From Sphingomonas sp. IBVSS2 (GTDB lineage Bacteria > Pseudomonadota > Alphaproteobacteria > Sphingomonadales > Sphingomonadaceae): a stretch of DNA of 64,000 nt. Shown piece after piece: positions 28,093 to 36,854 of this stretch. Each line of letters opens with the position of its first letter. The stretch's first letter is position 1. The translations under genes were made by a program, and so were the position numbers. The stretch lies in the NCBI RefSeq assembly GCF_002127225.1, contig NZ_NFUR01000002.1, positions 558,001 through 622,000 on the forward strand, in the 5' to 3' direction. A model generated the notes under the pieces. That model was not told where the DNA came from and did no database searches. It was given only the letters and a program-made list of their open reading frames with translations.

Positions 28093-29590
28093 GTCCACAT
28101 ACCGCATCCAGGGCGAAACCGGCGAATGGGAGGTCGTGATCGGCCTCGAAGTCCATGCGCAGGTCACTTCCAACGCCAAGCTCTTCTCGGGCGCGGCGAC
28201 CACGTTTGGTGCGGAGCCGAACAGCCAGGTGAGCCTGATCGACGCGGCGATGCCGGGCATGCTGCCCATGCCGAACAGGGAGTGTATCCGCCAGGCGGTG
28301 CGCACCGGCATGGCGATCGGGGCGGTGATCAACAAATGGTCGCGCTTCGACCGCAAGAACTATTTCTACGCCGATCTGCCGCAGGGCTATCAGATCAGCC
28401 AGCTCTTCCATCCGCTGGTGGGCGAGGGGCAGATCGAGATCAGCCTGGACGACAAGGATCCCGAGGCCGCGGTCAAGACGATCGGCATCGAGCGCATCCA
28501 TGTCGAGCAGGACGCCGGCAAGCTGATGCACGACCAGCATCCGTCGCGCTCCTATGTCGATCTCAACCGTGCCGGCGTGGCGCTGATGGAGATCGTGTCC
28601 AAGCCCGACATTCGCTCGCCGCAGGAAGCCGGGGCGTATCTGAGCAAGCTGCGCGCGATCCTGCGCTATGTAGGCTCGTGCGACGGCAACATGGACCAGG
28701 GCTCGATGCGCGCCGATGTGAACGTCAGCGTCCGCAAGCCGGGCGCCGAGTTCGGCACGCGCACCGAGACCAAGAACGTCAACTCGGTCCGCTTCGTCAT
28801 GCAGACGGTGGAAGTCGAGGCGCGCCGCCAGGTCGAAGTGCTGGAGAGCGGCGGCCGGATCGTCCAGGAGACCCGGCTGTTCGATCCCGATCGCGGCGAG
28901 ACCCGTTCGATGCGCTCGAAGGAAGATGCGCACGACTATCGCTATTTCCCCGATCCCGACCTGCTGCCGCTCGAGCTGGACGATGCGTTCCTGGAGGAAT
29001 GCCGCGCCAGCCTGCCCGAACTGCCCGACGCCAAGCGCCGTCGCTACGAGCAGGCGCTGGGGCTGAGCGCCTATAATGCCGCGACGCTGACTGCCGATGC
29101 GGACACTGCGCGCTGGTTCGAGGCGCTGCTCGCCGAGAGCGTGCGGGTGCAGAAGAAGGGCGAGAACGAAGTCGCCCGTGCCGCGGCCAACTGGCTGCTC
29201 TCGGACCTTTACGGTGCGCTCAACCGGCTCGGCAAGGACCTGGACGCGAGCCCGGTCAGCCCCGAACAGGGCGCCGAGCTGCTCGCGCTCGCCGCGGACG
29301 GCACGCTTTCCGGGCCGCTCGCCAAGCAGGTGTTCGAGATCATGCTGGAGACGGGCGAGCCGGCGGGCAGGATCGTCGAGGAGCGCGGGCTCAAGCAGAC
29401 CAGCGACACCGGCGCGATCGAGGCGGTGATCGCCGAAGTGCTCGCGAAGAACCCCGGCCAGCTCGAGCAGTATCGCGGCGGCAAGGAGGCCCTGTTCGGC
29501 TTCTTCGTCGGCCAGACGATGAAGGCGATGGGCGGCAAGGCCAATCCGGCGGTGGTCAACGAACTGCTGAAGAAGGCGCTGGCCGGTTAG
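28085..29590 (+). CDS. gatB: Asp-tRNA(Asn)/Glu-tRNA(Gln) amidotransferase subunit B
   Basis: The subunit that binds the misacylated tRNA, phosphorylates its side chain and amidates it. It has 501 residues. Signatures are [20 protein letters not shown] near residue 18, then [36 protein letters not shown] and [11 protein letters not shown]. The YqeY-like C-terminal tail domain (about residues 355-500) ends [15 protein letters not shown]. The start is preceded by the overlapping small frame. The 3' end overlaps the convergent gene at 29556-30104 by 35 bases. Confidence 0.97.
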   Translation: MTESTYRIQGETGEWEVVIGLEVHAQVTSNAKLFSGAATTFGAEPNSQVSLIDAAMPGMLPMPNRECIRQAVRTGMAIGAVINKWSRFDRKNYFYADLPQGYQISQLFHPLVGEGQIEISLDDKDPEAAVKTIGIERIHVEQDAGKLMHDQHPSRSYVDLNRAGVALMEIVSKPDIRSPQEAGAYLSKLRAILRYVGSCDGNMDQGSMRADVNVSVRKPGAEFGTRTETKNVNSVRFVMQTVEVEARRQVEVLESGGRIVQETRLFDPDRGETRSMRSKEDAHDYRYFPDPDLLPLELDDAFLEECRASLPELPDAKRRRYEQALGLSAYNAATLTADADTARWFEALLAESVRVQKKGENEVARAAANWLLSDLYGALNRLGKDLDASPVSPEQGAELLALAADGTLSGPLAKQVFEIMLETGEPAGRIVEERGLKQTSDTGAIEAVIAEVLAKNPGQLEQYRGGKEALFGFFVGQTMKAMGGKANPAVVNELLKKALAG

Positions 29591-30104
29591 ATGGGAGGTC
29601 GTATCTCGCCCTCTCGGCGGGATTGACCACATAGCCCGACGGCGTGCGGATCAGGTCGGCGGGAAGCGGGATCGCTCCCGTCGGCATGATCGGCAGCGAT
29701 AGCGTTCCCGGCCAACGCCGAGCCACGCTTCGCATCAGGTGCTGTCGGAACCGGGCGAAACGTTCCGGGTCTTCGCCTTTGGCGAAGCTGATCCAGATGC
29801 GGCCGAGATTGTCGCGATAGTCCATGGCTGAGGCAACGATCTCGTTGTCCGCCTTTCCTCGCCAGATCGTCGCATTCAGGGTGATCGGGGATATTTCGGA
29901 CAGGATGCGAAGCTCTTCCGGCGTGGCGGCGTCGAGGTGAAACCCGCTTGCCTCGGCCTCGTGGCGCAGCAGCGCCAGGAATGCATCTCGTTCGGCGGCA
30001 TCGTGCAGCGGGACCTCGAATGCCGCGACGGTGCGCCTGCTTTCGGGCTGGGGCGCAGTGCCGCAGGCGGTGCACGCCAGGAAGAGCGACATGACGTTAC
30101 GCAT
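29556..30104 (-). CDS. Small exported protein, possible lipoprotein, of unknown function
   Basis: A 182-residue protein. The N-terminus [16 protein letters not shown] is short and hydrophobic with Cys11 and Cys14. It resembles a lipoprotein signal, but the lipobox is imperfect. The rest is soluble-looking ([40 protein letters not shown]) with no recognised family. Its start overlaps the desaturase stop by eight bases, so it is translated from the desaturase transcript. Its end overlaps gatB antisense by 35 bases. Localisation is an inference. Confidence 0.65.
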   Translation of the reverse strand: MRNVMSLFLACTACGTAPQPESRRTVAAFEVPLHDAAERDAFLALLRHEAEASGFHLDAATPEELRILSEISPITLNATIWRGKADNEIVASAMDYRDNLGRIWISFAKGEDPERFARFRQHLMRSVARRWPGTLSLPIMPTGAIPLPADLIRTPSGYVVNPAERARYDLPSNRPAPSSAVR

Positions 30105-31023
30105 GCGGCCTCTCCCGGCGCAGCAGCTTGTGGTTGCGTTCGGGCGAGAATTCGGGCGTCCGCACGTCCCAGGCCAGGCCGGCGCGCTCCAGCAGGCGGA
30201 TGAAAGCGTAGCCCAGATCGCTCTGGCCGGGATAGAGCCCGATCTTCGCCGAGCCGGGGAAGGCGTGGTGGTTGTTGTGCCAGGCCTCGCCCATGGTGAT
30301 CAGCCCCGCCCAGGGCACGTCGTGCGCCTGGACGCCGGCATCCGCGACTATCCAGCTCTGCGGCCCGCGATTATGGGCCAGATGGCCGACCAGCCAATGG
30401 CCGTGCACGCACACGAAGACGCGGGCGCAGACGCCCCACACCACGAAACTCCAGCCGCCCGCCCCATAGAGCAAGGCCGCGACCGGCAGTTGCTGCGCCA
30501 TCCAGCTGGCTTCCAGGAAGCGATAGAAGGGATCGCGGCCGATACGGCCCAGGTCGAAGCGCGGCGGCGAATCGAGCTCCAGGCGGCAATGGAGCTGCCA
30601 CCAGGCATCGGTTGCCGGGCGGTTGGCGTGGCTGAGATAGGGGTGGCAATCGGCACGGCGCTGCGCCCAGTCGCGCAGATCGTGCGTGCGGATGATCGCG
30701 AAGGGGCCGCTCATGCCGACCAGCGCGCCGAACCAGACGAGCAGGCGCTCCAGCCAGGTCGGGCAGCCGAAGCTCTTGTGGATCAGCCGCCGGTGATAGC
30801 CGACCGAATGGCCGAGCAGCAGCGTGGCGCCGGTGGTGCCGATGAACACCGCCAGCGCGGCGGGCGAGAAGGTGAGGGGCGCGAGGAGGAGCGTCGCCGC
30901 CGCCATGCCGCCGTTCCACAGCGACTGGACCGGCGCCCAGCGCACGCGCCCCTTCACGGGATCGGCCCCCGGCGTCTCGACGAGATGGTTCACTGCATGC
31001 GGATCCGTCATGGCGCGACTCAT
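30097..31023 (-). CDS. Membrane fatty-acid desaturase (acyl-CoA/acyl-lipid delta-9 type)
   Basis: A protein of about 308 residues. Its histidine boxes bind the di-iron centre: GHSVGYHRRLIH (box 1 region), then HDLRDWAQRRADCH, and HNNHH near the C-terminus in GEAWHNNHHAFPGSA. Four or more hydrophobic helices (for example MAAATLLLAPLTFSPAALAV) place it in the inner membrane. It introduces a double bond into saturated acyl chains using oxygen. Starts at 31023 or 31011 are possible, and neither has a clear ribosome site, so a leaderless or weakly translated mRNA is possible. It diverges from an ArsR-type gene across a 46-base region full of inverted repeats, which suggests control by that regulator. 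Confidence 0.88.
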   Translation of the reverse strand: MSRAMTDPHAVNHLVETPGADPVKGRVRWAPVQSLWNGGMAAATLLLAPLTFSPAALAVFIGTTGATLLLGHSVGYHRRLIHKSFGCPTWLERLLVWFGALVGMSGPFAIIRTHDLRDWAQRRADCHPYLSHANRPATDAWWQLHCRLELDSPPRFDLGRIGRDPFYRFLEASWMAQQLPVAALLYGAGGWSFVVWGVCARVFVCVHGHWLVGHLAHNRGPQSWIVADAGVQAHDVPWAGLITMGEAWHNNHHAFPGSAKIGLYPGQSDLGYAFIRLLERAGLAWDVRTPEFSPERNHKLLRRERPHA

Positions 31024-31024
31024 A

Positions 31025-31091
31025 GGTATTTAAGCAATTACTTTATTGCTTCCTTTGGGCTGGCAGGCAATGAAGAAATTTCTTAAATACC
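31025..31091. promoter_or_regulatory. Nested inverted repeats between desaturase and ArsR genes
   Basis: Three elements are seen. AAGCAAT-N6-ATTGCTT (31032-31038 and 31045-31051) is a perfect palindrome. GGTATTTAAG (31025-31034) recurs inverted as CTTAAATACC (31082-31091). Over 15 bases these outer copies differ at only one position. The right outer copy lies inside the first codons of the ArsR gene and the left one touches the desaturase start. This is the layout expected for an autoregulated divergent promoter. Confidence 0.6.
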
Positions 31092-31414
31092 TTTTCATGC
31101 AACGCGTCTTCGAAGCCCTGTCGTCCACCGTGCGCCGCAAGATCCTGGCCTATCTGGCCCATGCCGAACTGACCGCCGGCGAGATCGCGGCGCGGTTCGA
31201 GATATCCAAGCCGGCGGTGTCGCAGCATCTCGCGGTGCTGGAGAATGCGGGGCTGGTCACCAGCGAGAAGCGCGGACAATATGTCCATTACCGGCTGGTG
31301 CGCGAGCATCTGGCCAATGTGCTGAACGACTATGTGCAGGAAGTCTGCCCGGTGTCGCGCCCGCTGAAGCGGGAGAGCGCGGCGCGGGGAGAGGGTTCGG
31401 AGGAGAAGGAATAG
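31070..31414 (+). CDS. ArsR/SmtB-family (SdpR-like) transcriptional regulator
   Basis: A winged-helix repressor of about 114 residues. Motifs are VFEALSSTVRRKILAYLAHA, LTAGEIAARFEISKPAVSQHLAVLENAGLV (written in two parts: LTAGEIAARFE and ISKPAVSQHLAVLENAG) and the wing SEKRGQYVHYRLV. No Cys/His metal site such as ELCVCDL is present, so a metal-independent SdpR-like role is more likely. The start may be 31070 (MKKFLKYLF) or 31100 (MQRVFEAL); 31070 has a weak AGG upstream. The cyclophilin gene follows one base after the stop. The probable targets are its own promoter and the divergent desaturase. Confidence 0.88.
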   Translation: MKKFLKYLFMQRVFEALSSTVRRKILAYLAHAELTAGEIAARFEISKPAVSQHLAVLENAGLVTSEKRGQYVHYRLVREHLANVLNDYVQEVCPVSRPLKRESAARGEGSEEKE

Positions 31415-31415
31415 G

Positions 31416-32042
31416 ATGCGCTGGATCGCCGCTTGCCTGCTGAGCCTGCTCGCCCTGCCCGTCCTTGCGCAGACCGCGCCGGCTCCGGCGCCCGCGCCGA
31501 GACCCGCGGCGGCGCTGCCGCGCGTTGCACTCACCACCGCCGCGGGCACGGTCGTCGTCGAGGTCGACACCGTCCACGCGCCGATCAGCGGCAGCAACTT
31601 CCTGCGCTATGTCGATCAGAAGCGGCTCGACGGCGCCCCCTTCTACCGGGTGGTGAAGGTGCAGGACCATTTCGGCTTCGTGCAGTTCGGCGTGAACAAT
31701 GCGCGGGGCAAGGTGCTGCCGCCGATCAAGCATGAGCCGACCACGCTCACCGGCATCAAGCACACGGATTTCACGCTTTCGACTCCGCGCCGCGCGCCCG
31801 GCACCGCCGCCGGGGACTTCACCATCCTGCTGGGCGACCAGCCTTCGTTCGACGCCGATCCGAGCAAGCCGGGCGACAATCTCGGCTATGCGGCCTTTGC
31901 CCATGTCGTCGACGGCAAGGACGTGGTGCTCAAGATCTTCGACGCCCCCAACTCGCCCACGGCCACGCTGGGGGGCTATTTCAAGGGCGAGATTCCAGCG
32001 GCGCCGGTGAAGATCCTGACGGCGCGACGGGTGGCGAACTAG
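31416..32042 (+). CDS. Exported cyclophilin-type peptidyl-prolyl isomerase
   Basis: A 208-residue protein. The signal peptide MRWIAACLLSLLALPVLA (QTAP follows) leads to a Pro/Ala-rich linker and a cyclophilin domain starting RVALTTAAGTVVVEVDTVHAP. Domain signatures include NFLRYVDQKRLDGAPFYRVV and GDNLGYAAFAHVVDGKDVV. The usual substrate-binding segment is divergent here (FTILLGDQPSFDADP), so activity may be reduced. It is periplasmic, probably helping outer-membrane protein folding. The gene begins one base after the ArsR stop and is therefore co-transcribed. Confidence 0.88.
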   Translation: MRWIAACLLSLLALPVLAQTAPAPAPAPRPAAALPRVALTTAAGTVVVEVDTVHAPISGSNFLRYVDQKRLDGAPFYRVVKVQDHFGFVQFGVNNARGKVLPPIKHEPTTLTGIKHTDFTLSTPRRAPGTAAGDFTILLGDQPSFDADPSKPGDNLGYAAFAHVVDGKDVVLKIFDAPNSPTATLGGYFKGEIPAAPVKILTARRVAN

Positions 32043-32051
32043 AGACGGGTC

Positions 32052-32771
32052 CTAGTTCGCCGGCCGGTCGAGATACAGGTAGAGCGGGTCGAACTCGGCA
32101 AGCGATTCCAGCCCCGGCCGGTCGTGGATCGTCACCCGGCCGCCGCGAAAATCGGCCAGGCCTGCCTCGCGCAGCTCGCGCAGCACGCGGTTCACATGCA
32201 CCCCGGTGAGGCCGAGGCATTCGGCGAACTGGTTCTGCGTGATCGGCAGGCCGAAGCCATTGCCTTCCGCCGCGCCGACGGCGAGCAGCCGCGATTGCAG
32301 CTCGCAGAGCAGGTGCGCGGCGCGCTCGATGGCGTTGCGCCGGCCGAGCGACACTTCCCACTCGCGGTGGATGCTCGCGTCGAGATTGGTCGAGAACCAG
32401 AAGGCGCGGGTAAGGTTCGGGAAGCGGCCGGTGATCTCCGTCACCCTGGCATGCGGCGCACGGGCGATCCGGCAGGGGGTGAGGGTGATCACATTGTGAT
32501 CGAGATAACCCAGCGTGTAGCCGTGCAGGTCGGCGAAATCGCCGGGCACGTGCAGGTGCGTGATCTGCCGCTGGCCGTTGCTGAGGTCCTTGTAGCGCGC
32601 GAGCAGGCCGTCGAGCAGCAGGATCGCGCTGTTCAGCCGCTCGCCGCGGCGCACGATCACCTGCTCCGCCGCATGGACGAACGGGCCCTGCACCGCTGCA
32701 CGCAGCGCTTCCTCCTCCGGAACGCTGATTTCGCAGCGCAGCCGGAGCCTTTTCAAATGTTTGTCGATCAT
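32052..32771 (-). CDS. Crp/Fnr-family transcriptional regulator
   Basis: A 239-residue protein with a cyclic-nucleotide-type sensor domain (IVRRGERLNSAILLLDGLLA, then HLHVPGDFADLHGYTLG) and a C-terminal HTH (LPITQNQFAECLGLTGVHVN, then RVLRELREAGL). No N-terminal Cys cluster of the FNR type is present. A single Cys13 (RLRCEIS) and Cys113 are not enough for an Fe-S site, so the ligand is unknown. It converges with the cyclophilin gene with a 9-base gap. Similar stand-alone Crp/Fnr genes are common in sphingomonads. Confidence 0.9.
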   Translation of the reverse strand: MIDKHLKRLRLRCEISVPEEEALRAAVQGPFVHAAEQVIVRRGERLNSAILLLDGLLARYKDLSNGQRQITHLHVPGDFADLHGYTLGYLDHNVITLTPCRIARAPHARVTEITGRFPNLTRAFWFSTNLDASIHREWEVSLGRRNAIERAAHLLCELQSRLLAVGAAEGNGFGLPITQNQFAECLGLTGVHVNRVLRELREAGLADFRGGRVTIHDRPGLESLAEFDPLYLYLDRPAN

Positions 32772-32951
32772 GGATGGCCGGGGTTTACTGCTGATCCAAA
32801 TCCTGGTGCCGCACGTCGCCGGTAGGGCTCGATACCGCTAGGGGCCCTGGCGGCGCATGACTGCCGCCGGCTTCGCCCCGTTTGACGGCATCGGCGCGGG
32901 TTTCGGCGATCCGTGGGCGATCGGAACGCTGGTCTTCACGATCATTGTCGT

Positions 32952-33149
32952 TCATCCTCTCTCTCCCTGTCGGGCAATCGGCTGGCCGGGCGCGGGCACC
33001 GCCGGCGTGGCCGGTTGCGGCGCGGGCACGTCGATGTCCGGCGCCGGCGGATCGAGTTCAGGCGGCGGACTCGTCGGCTGGCCCGGATGCGGCGCCGGAG
33101 GCTGCTCGGCAGGCGGCACGGTGGGCTGGACGGGCGGCGCAACGGGCAC
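32952..33149 (-). CDS. Small proline-rich protein
   Basis: A 65-residue frame starting with GTG at 33149, supported by an excellent ribosome site (AAGGAG, seven bases upstream). The product is about one third proline (PTVPPAEQPPAPHPGQPTSP; PPELDPPAPDIDVPAPQP) and certainly disordered. Small Pro-rich proteins of this pattern occur in sphingomonads without known function. A frame also exists on the other strand (32857-33195), but it is Gly/Ser biased as expected for an antisense shadow. The gene is just upstream of, and divergent from, the tRNA-Leu promoter. Confidence 0.55.
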   Translation of the reverse strand: MPVAPPVQPTVPPAEQPPAPHPGQPTSPPPELDPPAPDIDVPAPQPATPAVPAPGQPIARQGERG

Positions 33150-33209
33150 GAACGGTCTCCTTGTTTCGGTAGACCAACGCTTCGTGTCGCGATGAAGTTG
33201 CCTGCGCCC

Positions 33210-33237
33210 TTGCGATGAAGGCCCCGACTGTTATAGA
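33210..33237 (+). promoter_or_regulatory. Candidate promoter of tRNA-Leu
   Basis: TTGCGA (33210-33215) and TATAGA (33232-33237) are 16 bases apart, 24 bases before the mature tRNA. The pattern resembles sigma-70 promoters of alphaproteobacterial tRNA genes. Confidence 0.55.
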
Positions 33238-33261
33238 GCCCGCCGACCGGCGGTGCCCTGT

Positions 33262-33346
33262 GCGGGCGTGGCGGAACTGGTAGACGCGCCAGATTTAGGT
33301 TCTGGTATCGAAAGGTGTGGGGGTTCGAGTCCCTTCGCCCGCACCA
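33262..33346 (+). tRNA. tRNA-Leu (anticodon UAG)
   Basis: An 85-base tRNA with encoded CCA. The acceptor stem is GCGGGCG (33262-33268) with CGCCCGC (33336-33342), followed by A and CCA. The anticodon loop TTTAGGT closes on CCAGA/TCTGG, giving anticodon TAG. The long variable arm (ATCGAAAGGTGT region) is as expected for a class II leucine tRNA, and the T loop GGTTCGAGTCC is present. It lies 73 bases before tig and may be co-transcribed with it. Confidence 0.97.
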
Positions 33347-33419
33347 GCATCGCCGCTCGTTTCCCGCGTCACCGGACGCCTGCCAATTCCTTTTCTTGAA
33401 GTTTGGAAGCCTGAGAAAA

Positions 33420-35018
33420 ATGCAGACTGTCGAGACGTTGAACGAGGGCCTGAAGCGCGCCTACACGCTCAAGATCACTGCCAAGGACATCGACAAGAAG
33501 GTCGATGCCGAGGTCAAGCGGGTTGCCCCGCAGGTCCGCATGCCGGGCTTCCGCCCGGGCAAGGTGCCGACCAACCTGATCCGCAAGATGCATGGCGAGG
33601 CGATCGCGCAGGACGCGCTCAACAGCTCGATCCAGGAAGGCGTGCAGAAGCTGATCGCCGATCACAAGCTGCGCCCGGCCGTGTCGCCGTCGGTGAGCCT
33701 GGAAGGCGAATATGCGCCCGGCGGCGATGCCGAGATCAAGGTCGAGCTGGAAGTCCTGCCGGACGTCCCGACTCCCGCGATCGACGGCCTGAAGCTCGAG
33801 CGCCTGACCGTGCCGGTGAGCGACGACGAACTGAACGTCCAGCTCAAGCAGCTCGCCGGCCAGCAAAAGGCCTGGAACGATGCGCCGGCCAAGCACAAGG
33901 CCGCCGAGGGCGACCAGGTGACCATGGACTTCGCCGGCACCGTCGACGGCGTCGCCTTTGACGGCGGCACCGGCACCGACATGTCGGTCGAGATCGGCAC
34001 CGGCCGCCTGATCCCGGGCTTCGAGGACCAGCTCGTCGGCGTGAAGACCGGCGACGAGAAGACGATCGACGTCGCCTTCCCGGCCGATTACGGCGTGCCC
34101 GACCTGGCCGGCAAGCCGGCGCAGTTCGCGCTCAAGATCACCGCGGTGAAGACCGCGGGCGAGACCGTGATCGACGATGATTTCGCCAAGACGCTGGGCC
34201 TGCAGAGCCTCGAGCAGCTCACCGGCCTGCTCAAGGGCCAGCTCGAGCAGCAGCTGAACGGCCTGACCCGCACCTATATGAAGCGCAAGCTGCTCGATCA
34301 GCTCGCCGCCGGCCATGATTTCGAAGTGCCGCCTTCGATGGTCGATGCCGAGTTCGACCAGATCTGGCACCAGCTCCAGCACGAGGCCGAGCATGAAGCG
34401 GACCCCGAGGCGGCCAAGGCCGAGCTCGAGGCCGAGCGCGCCGACTATGTGAAGATCGCCGAGCGCCGTGTGCGCCTGGGCCTGCTGCTCTCGGAGATCG
34501 GCACCGCCAACGGCGTCGAGGTCACGCCGAACGAGATGAACCAGCTGATCACCCAGGCGGCGGCGCAATATTCGCCGAACGATCGCGAGCGCTTCTACCA
34601 GTATGTCCGCAACGAGCCGATGGCCGCCGCCCAGCTGCGCGCGCCGCTGTTCGAGGACAAGGTGGTCGACTTCCTGTTCGACAAGGCCGACATCTCGGAC
34701 CGCGAAGTGACTCGCGAAGAGCTGGAAGCCGCGATCGAGAGCGATGACGGCTTCGACACCGGCACGCACACGCACGACCACGACAACCACAAGCCGCGCA
34801 AGTCGAAGAAGGCGGAAGCCGGCGAGGGTGAGGCCAAGGCCGAGAAGAAGCCCGCCGCCAAGGCGAAGAAGGCCGAGGCCGAGCCGGCGGAAGCCGAGGC
34901 CGAGCCCGCCAAGAAACCGGCCGCCAAGAAGGCTGCTGCGAAGAAGGCGGACGACGCCGAGGGTGAGGCCGAGGCCAAGCCCGCCAAGAAAGCGCCGGCG
35001 AAGAAGAAGGCCGACTGA
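33420..35018 (+). CDS. tig: Trigger factor with a long basic Lys/Ala/Glu tail
   Basis: The ribosome-bound chaperone and prolyl isomerase. It has 532 residues, about 80-100 more than usual. The ribosome-binding domain with GFRPGKVP (residues about 41-48) is present. The FKBP-type domain (VTMDFAGTVDGVAFDGGTGT, then IGTGRLIPGFEDQL) and the helical substrate-binding domain follow. After residue about 440 an added tail begins with a His-rich patch (THTHDHDNH) and continues as repeats of K-K-A-E-A, P-A-A-K-K and A-K-A type, resembling histone H1/AlgP tails. ATG at 33420 starts the gene. Such a tail could bind nucleic acid or the ribosome. Confidence 0.96.
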   Translation: MQTVETLNEGLKRAYTLKITAKDIDKKVDAEVKRVAPQVRMPGFRPGKVPTNLIRKMHGEAIAQDALNSSIQEGVQKLIADHKLRPAVSPSVSLEGEYAPGGDAEIKVELEVLPDVPTPAIDGLKLERLTVPVSDDELNVQLKQLAGQQKAWNDAPAKHKAAEGDQVTMDFAGTVDGVAFDGGTGTDMSVEIGTGRLIPGFEDQLVGVKTGDEKTIDVAFPADYGVPDLAGKPAQFALKITAVKTAGETVIDDDFAKTLGLQSLEQLTGLLKGQLEQQLNGLTRTYMKRKLLDQLAAGHDFEVPPSMVDAEFDQIWHQLQHEAEHEADPEAAKAELEAERADYVKIAERRVRLGLLLSEIGTANGVEVTPNEMNQLITQAAAQYSPNDRERFYQYVRNEPMAAAQLRAPLFEDKVVDFLFDKADISDREVTREELEAAIESDDGFDTGTHTHDHDNHKPRKSKKAEAGEGEAKAEKKPAAKAKKAEAEPAEAEAEPAKKPAAKKAAAKKADDAEGEAEAKPAKKAPAKKKAD

Positions 35019-35043
35019 GGCTCTTTTCCTTCGTGAGGAATGC

Positions 35044-35077
35044 AAGGCCCTCGCTCCCCGGCGGAGCGGGGGCCTTT
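35044..35077. terminator. Terminator after trigger factor (possibly bidirectional)
   Basis: A 14-bp stem with one T-G pair (35044-35057 with 35063-35076) closes on a CCGGC loop and is followed by a T-rich but interrupted tail (TTTGCTTT). On the other strand the stem is preceded by AA only. It separates tig from a convergent gene. Confidence 0.8.
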
Positions 35078-35087
35078 GCTTTCGGGA

Positions 35088-35675
35088 TCAGGCGAAGACC
35101 TGGCTGAGTTCGGGGCCACGCAGGCGCGATTGCGCGTTGGTGATGCCGCGCAGGAGTTGAATGGCGACGCCGGCTAGGCCGAAGTCGAGCGCGGACTGGA
35201 GCCATAGGCTTGTCAGTGCATCCGCGCCGACGAAGAATTGCAGGATGATGCCCATGAAGCCGTGGGCGAGCCACAGTCCCCACCAGATGGCGACGAGCGG
35301 CACGGTATCGTCATACTGGTCGTTGCCCTGACTGGCGTTCCACAACTCGCGCATGCCGAGATAGGGTTGGACCAGATTGGCAAAGGGGATCGCGAACCAC
35401 CAGATGCGGGCGCCTGGAGTGAAGGACAGATCTTCGTAGCCGAGTGCGATCAGGTTGCGACCCGCTTGGTAGATCCACACCGAGAACACGATCATCGTCA
35501 CGATCTTGAACAGTCGGGCAGCGAGGTCGACGTCGTTCGCTATCGGCGTGATGTTGGCGTTGAAGAAGGCGGGCGCCAGTTCTACCAGCGCCAGGATCGC
35601 GGGCGTGCGGAGCGCATTGATCACCACCAGGATGATGACGAGCATCATCAAAGGCTTGAGACTGCGGATTTCCAT
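35088..35675 (-). CDS. DUF4328 membrane protein
   Basis: A 195-residue protein with four to five transmembrane helices. The DUF4328 core is recognisable: VWIYQAGRNLIALGYEDLSF, then PGARIWWFAIPFANLVQPYL and MRELWNAS. ATG at 35675 follows AGGGGG with good spacing; the longer frame upstream lacks this. Function is unknown. Relatives are small inner-membrane proteins often near signalling or envelope genes. It converges on tig and diverges from the glycosyltransferase. Confidence 0.85.
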   Translation of the reverse strand: MEIRSLKPLMMLVIILVVINALRTPAILALVELAPAFFNANITPIANDVDLAARLFKIVTMIVFSVWIYQAGRNLIALGYEDLSFTPGARIWWFAIPFANLVQPYLGMRELWNASQGNDQYDDTVPLVAIWWGLWLAHGFMGIILQFFVGADALTSLWLQSALDFGLAGVAIQLLRGITNAQSRLRGPELSQVFA

Positions 35676-35769
35676 ATTTCCCCCTGTTGGGGAGAGGCTG
35701 TCAGCGGATGCGGCCGTTGCAAGGACAAAATTGTCGAACGGTAACCATTTCCGCCCTATGGCTGGGCGC

Positions 35770-36696
35770 ATGAGCAAGCCGACCGTCGCCGTGATCCTGC
35801 CCTGCTACAATGAAGAAGCCGCGATCGCGCAGACGATCGAGGGGTTCCGCAAGGTGCTGCCGGATGCGGCCATCTACGTCTATGACAACAACAGCCGCGA
35901 CCGGACGATCGAAGTCGCGCGAGCGGCCGGGGCCGTGGTCCGCAGCGAGCGGATGCAGGGCAAGGGCAATGTCGTCCGCCGGATGTTCGCCGATGTCGAG
36001 GCCGACATCTATGTGATGGCGGACGGCGATGCGACCTATGATCCGGCCGCGGCCCCCGCCATGGTGGCGCGGGTGGCGGAGGAGGGGCTCGACATGATCG
36101 TCGGCACCCGCGTGCACGAGGCGGCCGAGGCCTATCGCCGCGGGCATGTGCTCGGCAACCGGATGATGACCGGCATCCTCGCCAAGCTGTTCGGCCGCAG
36201 CTTCACGGACATCTTCTCGGGCTATCGCGTCTTCTCGCGCCGCTTCGTGAAGAGCTTCCCGGTGCTTTCCGCCGGTTTCGAGATCGAGACCGAGATCAGC
36301 GTCCATGCGCTGGAGCTGAAGATGCCCGTGGGCGAGATGGAGACGCGCTACTTCGCCAGGCCCGAGGGATCGGAGTCCAAGCTCAGCACCTATCGCGACG
36401 GCTGGCGTATCCTGAAGACGATCGCGGTGCTGTACCGGATCGAGCGGCCGATGCTGTTCTTCGGCTGGATCGCCACCGTGTTCGCTGCGCTGGCGGTGGG
36501 GCTCAGCATCCCGCTCGCCGTCACCTGGTTCGAGACCGGCCTCGTGCCGCGTTTCCCCACGGCGATCCTGGCCACGGGATTGATGATCCTCTCCTTCCTG
36601 AACCTGTTCACCGGGCTGATCCTCGATACGGTGGTGCGTGGACGGCGCGAGGTGCGGCGGCTCGCCTATCTGGCGCAACCTGGGCCGCTCAAATAG
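35770..36696 (+). CDS. Family 2 glycosyltransferase with C-terminal membrane helices
   Basis: A protein of about 308 residues. The GT-A fold starts with VAVILPCYNEEAAIAQTIEG. YVYDNNSRDRTIEVARAAGA and the DxD-like metal site MADGDATYDPAAAP are present, followed by VGTRVHEAAEAYRRGH. The late motif FTDIFSGYRVFSRRF is typical of dolichyl/undecaprenyl-phosphate sugar transferases. Two hydrophobic helices close the protein (IATVFAALAVGLSIPLAVTW; ATGLMILSFLNLFTGLIL). The start could also be the ATG at 35758. It probably transfers a sugar from a nucleotide donor to a lipid carrier at the inner membrane. Confidence 0.85.
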   Translation: MSKPTVAVILPCYNEEAAIAQTIEGFRKVLPDAAIYVYDNNSRDRTIEVARAAGAVVRSERMQGKGNVVRRMFADVEADIYVMADGDATYDPAAAPAMVARVAEEGLDMIVGTRVHEAAEAYRRGHVLGNRMMTGILAKLFGRSFTDIFSGYRVFSRRFVKSFPVLSAGFEIETEISVHALELKMPVGEMETRYFARPEGSESKLSTYRDGWRILKTIAVLYRIERPMLFFGWIATVFAALAVGLSIPLAVTWFETGLVPRFPTAILATGLMILSFLNLFTGLILDTVVRGRREVRRLAYLAQPGPLK

Positions 36697-36742
36697 GCGT
36701 TCTCGGCGAGTCGAGGCTTGCAGGATTTTTTGAATATTTGAC

Positions 36743-36774
36743 CCGATAAGGTTGTTCCTTATCGGATTGGTTTT
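36743..36774 (+). terminator. Terminator-like hairpin after the glycosyltransferase
   Basis: A perfect 9-bp stem CCGATAAGG / CCTTATCGG with a TTGTT loop, followed by ATTGGTTTT. It lies 46 bases after the stop codon. The T-tract is imperfect. Confidence 0.6.
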
Positions 36775-36854
36775 CCATGGGGCACATTTCCAAATATTCG
36801 CCTGATCGGAAAAGAAACTTCGGCCATCGCCGCCTGCTGCGTAGATATTATTAT

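Noticed and set aside
32857..33195. A 112-codon Gly/Ser-rich frame on the plus strand
   Set aside because: The minus-strand Pro-rich frame has a much better ribosome site. Gly/Ser is what proline codons give when read on the other strand.
33369..35045. A 558-codon open frame antisense to trigger factor
   Set aside because: Leu/Gly-biased shadow of the repetitive tig sequence.
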